A stretch of 38,521 bases of DNA. It comes from Pseudomonadota bacterium (GTDB lineage: Bacteria; Desulfobacterota; Anaeroferrophillalia; Anaeroferrophillales; Tharpellaceae). The notes beneath the pieces were generated by a model. The model searched no databases. It worked only from the letters and a program-made list of their open reading frames with translations, and was not told where the DNA came from. This document shows, piece by piece, positions 36,954 to 38,521 of this stretch (position 1 is its first letter; each line of letters begins with the position of its first letter). A program made the translations under genes and the position numbers. Location of the stretch: positions 1 to 38,521 of the forward strand of contig WFRP01000193.1 in assembly GCA_015486505.1 (NCBI GenBank). The letters run 5' to 3'.

Positions 36954-37517
36954 ATGAAAATTAAGGTTTATCGCAAATTTGTGAATACCAGTAATCGTCA
37001 GCGTGTATTGCTGCGGCCGATGGCGGCTCAGGATAAGGAGGCTGTGATTGAGATGTTCTGTCGTAAGGCAACCGCTGAAGATGTTCGTTACCTGAAAGAT
37101 GATGTGCGGAGTGCTGAGCTGGTCGCCGGCTGGTTTGCGGATATTAATTATGATAAAGTGGTGCCGCTCCTGGCCTTTCATAATGACGCGCTGGTTGGTG
37201 ACGCGACTTTGCATCGGCGCCGGGGGGCGGAACGTCATATTGCCGAGTTGCGGATTTTCCTGACGAAAGAGTTCCGCGGGGTCGGTCTCGGGATGCAGTT
37301 GCTGGAGGAGTTGGTTGAAATCGGCCGCGAGATGGGGTTGCATATGCTGGTGGCGGAAATTGTTTCAGAGGAGCTTTCCGTAATTAAGGCGTTTCGGAAG
37401 TTGGGTTTTGTTCGTCACGCCGAGATTGACGACTATTTTATGGATGTCGATGGCGGCCTGCACGATGTTTCATTGATGGTACTACCGTTGTCGGCCCGGA
37501 AAGAGTATCTCTTTTAG
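36954..37517 (+). CDS. GNAT family N-acetyltransferase
   Basis: 187 aa; LRPMAAQDKEAVIEMF, AELRIFLTKEFRGVGLGMQLLEELVEIGREMGLHML. Confidence 0.85.
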   Translation: MKIKVYRKFVNTSNRQRVLLRPMAAQDKEAVIEMFCRKATAEDVRYLKDDVRSAELVAGWFADINYDKVVPLLAFHNDALVGDATLHRRRGAERHIAELRIFLTKEFRGVGLGMQLLEELVEIGREMGLHMLVAEIVSEELSVIKAFRKLGFVRHAEIDDYFMDVDGGLHDVSLMVLPLSARKEYLF

Positions 37518-37558
37518 TCTCACGTCGATTGTTTTCTTGGCGATAAACAATAAAGCGC

Positions 37559-37587
37559 TTGACAAAGACTTGAGAGCGGCGTATAAG
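37559..37587 (+). promoter_or_regulatory. rrn promoter 1
   Basis: TTGACA-17-TATAAG. Confidence 0.85.
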
Positions 37588-37693
37588 GCGCTTCCTTTCG
37601 CGGCCCGCTGATTGGCTTTGTCGGCAATGCGAAACGGGTTCTTTTGAAAAAGAGAAAGAAAATATAGCCTTTGTCAGGGCGGTGAAAAAGCGC

Positions 37694-37722
37694 TTGACAA
37701 AGATATCTGAGAAGCGTATAAA
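37694..37722 (+). promoter_or_regulatory. rrn promoter 2
   Basis: TTGACA-17-TATAAA. Confidence 0.85.
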
Positions 37723-37825
37723 GCGCCTCCTTTAGTGAGCCGGTCAAAAACGGTTAGCGGCTTACGCTAAGTAAATGTTCTCTGAAAAAAATAAAATGGT
37801 TATGATTTTGCCGGGCTGAAAATGC

Positions 37826-37854
37826 TTGACAAAGATACTTAAGAAGCGTATAAG
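37826..37854 (+). promoter_or_regulatory. rrn promoter 3
   Basis: TTGACA-17-TATAAG. Confidence 0.85.
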
Positions 37855-37936
37855 GCGCTCTCCTTCGGCTGACGGTTATCGCAGTTGCGGGTGGCACTTA
37901 ATCAGATTTATGCAATCTGAAGCTTGAAAAAAGTTC

Positions 37937-37965
37937 TTGACAAAAAGAATCAATCGGCATAAAAT
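37937..37965 (+). promoter_or_regulatory. rrn promoter 4
   Basis: TTGACA-17-TAAAAT, closest to the 16S gene. Confidence 0.8.
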
Positions 37966-38113
37966 GACCGTCCGTTCTCAATGAGATTTTGGCATTGCTG
38001 ACGGTTAGAAATCGATCTTTGAAAACTGAATAGGATTAATTGTACAGCTGTTTCGAGCAGAACAAACATGTAACAAACAAACGTGAAGTAAGCTTTGCGT
38101 TAATTTCTTGATT

Positions 38114-38521
<408 letters not shown>

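Overview
The window looks like a chromosomal segment of an anaerobic, probably Desulfobacterota-like, bacterium. Its core is a 13-gene complex I (nuo) locus at 14674-30397, followed at the right edge by an rRNA operon start with four tandem promoters. Left flank, mostly minus strand: rfbB/rfbA, enoyl-CoA hydratase, tRNA-Asn, an MscS/KefA-type channel, a nine-heme cytochrome c/cytochrome b fusion, F0 ATP synthase genes (atpZ-I-B-E) and hemL. Right flank: tRNA-Leu, rarA, uvrC, an rfbD-like reductase, a nitrilase-family hydrolase and a GNAT acetyltransferase. The main finding is in the nuo operon. (i) nuoB has an in-frame TGA exactly at the first of the two tandem cysteines that ligate cluster N2 (GLA-U-C-ALEMM), so it is a candidate selenoprotein NuoB. 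(ii) The nuoG position is occupied by a complete Sec-type formate dehydrogenase alpha subunit (HCARL-U-HS, with a 7-bp hairpin just downstream). (iii) nuoE and the FMN/NADH-binding part of nuoF are missing and are replaced by a NuoF 4Fe-4S/GltD fusion. Together these suggest a hybrid formate-coupled complex I with selenium at both the input and output ends. The window also holds two families of short non-coding repeats: an IS66-like MITE with 14-bp TIRs and an 8-bp TSD, and a modular palindromic repeat found in tandem dimers and inside the nuo operon. All calls come from reading the sequence; no searches or folding programs were run.
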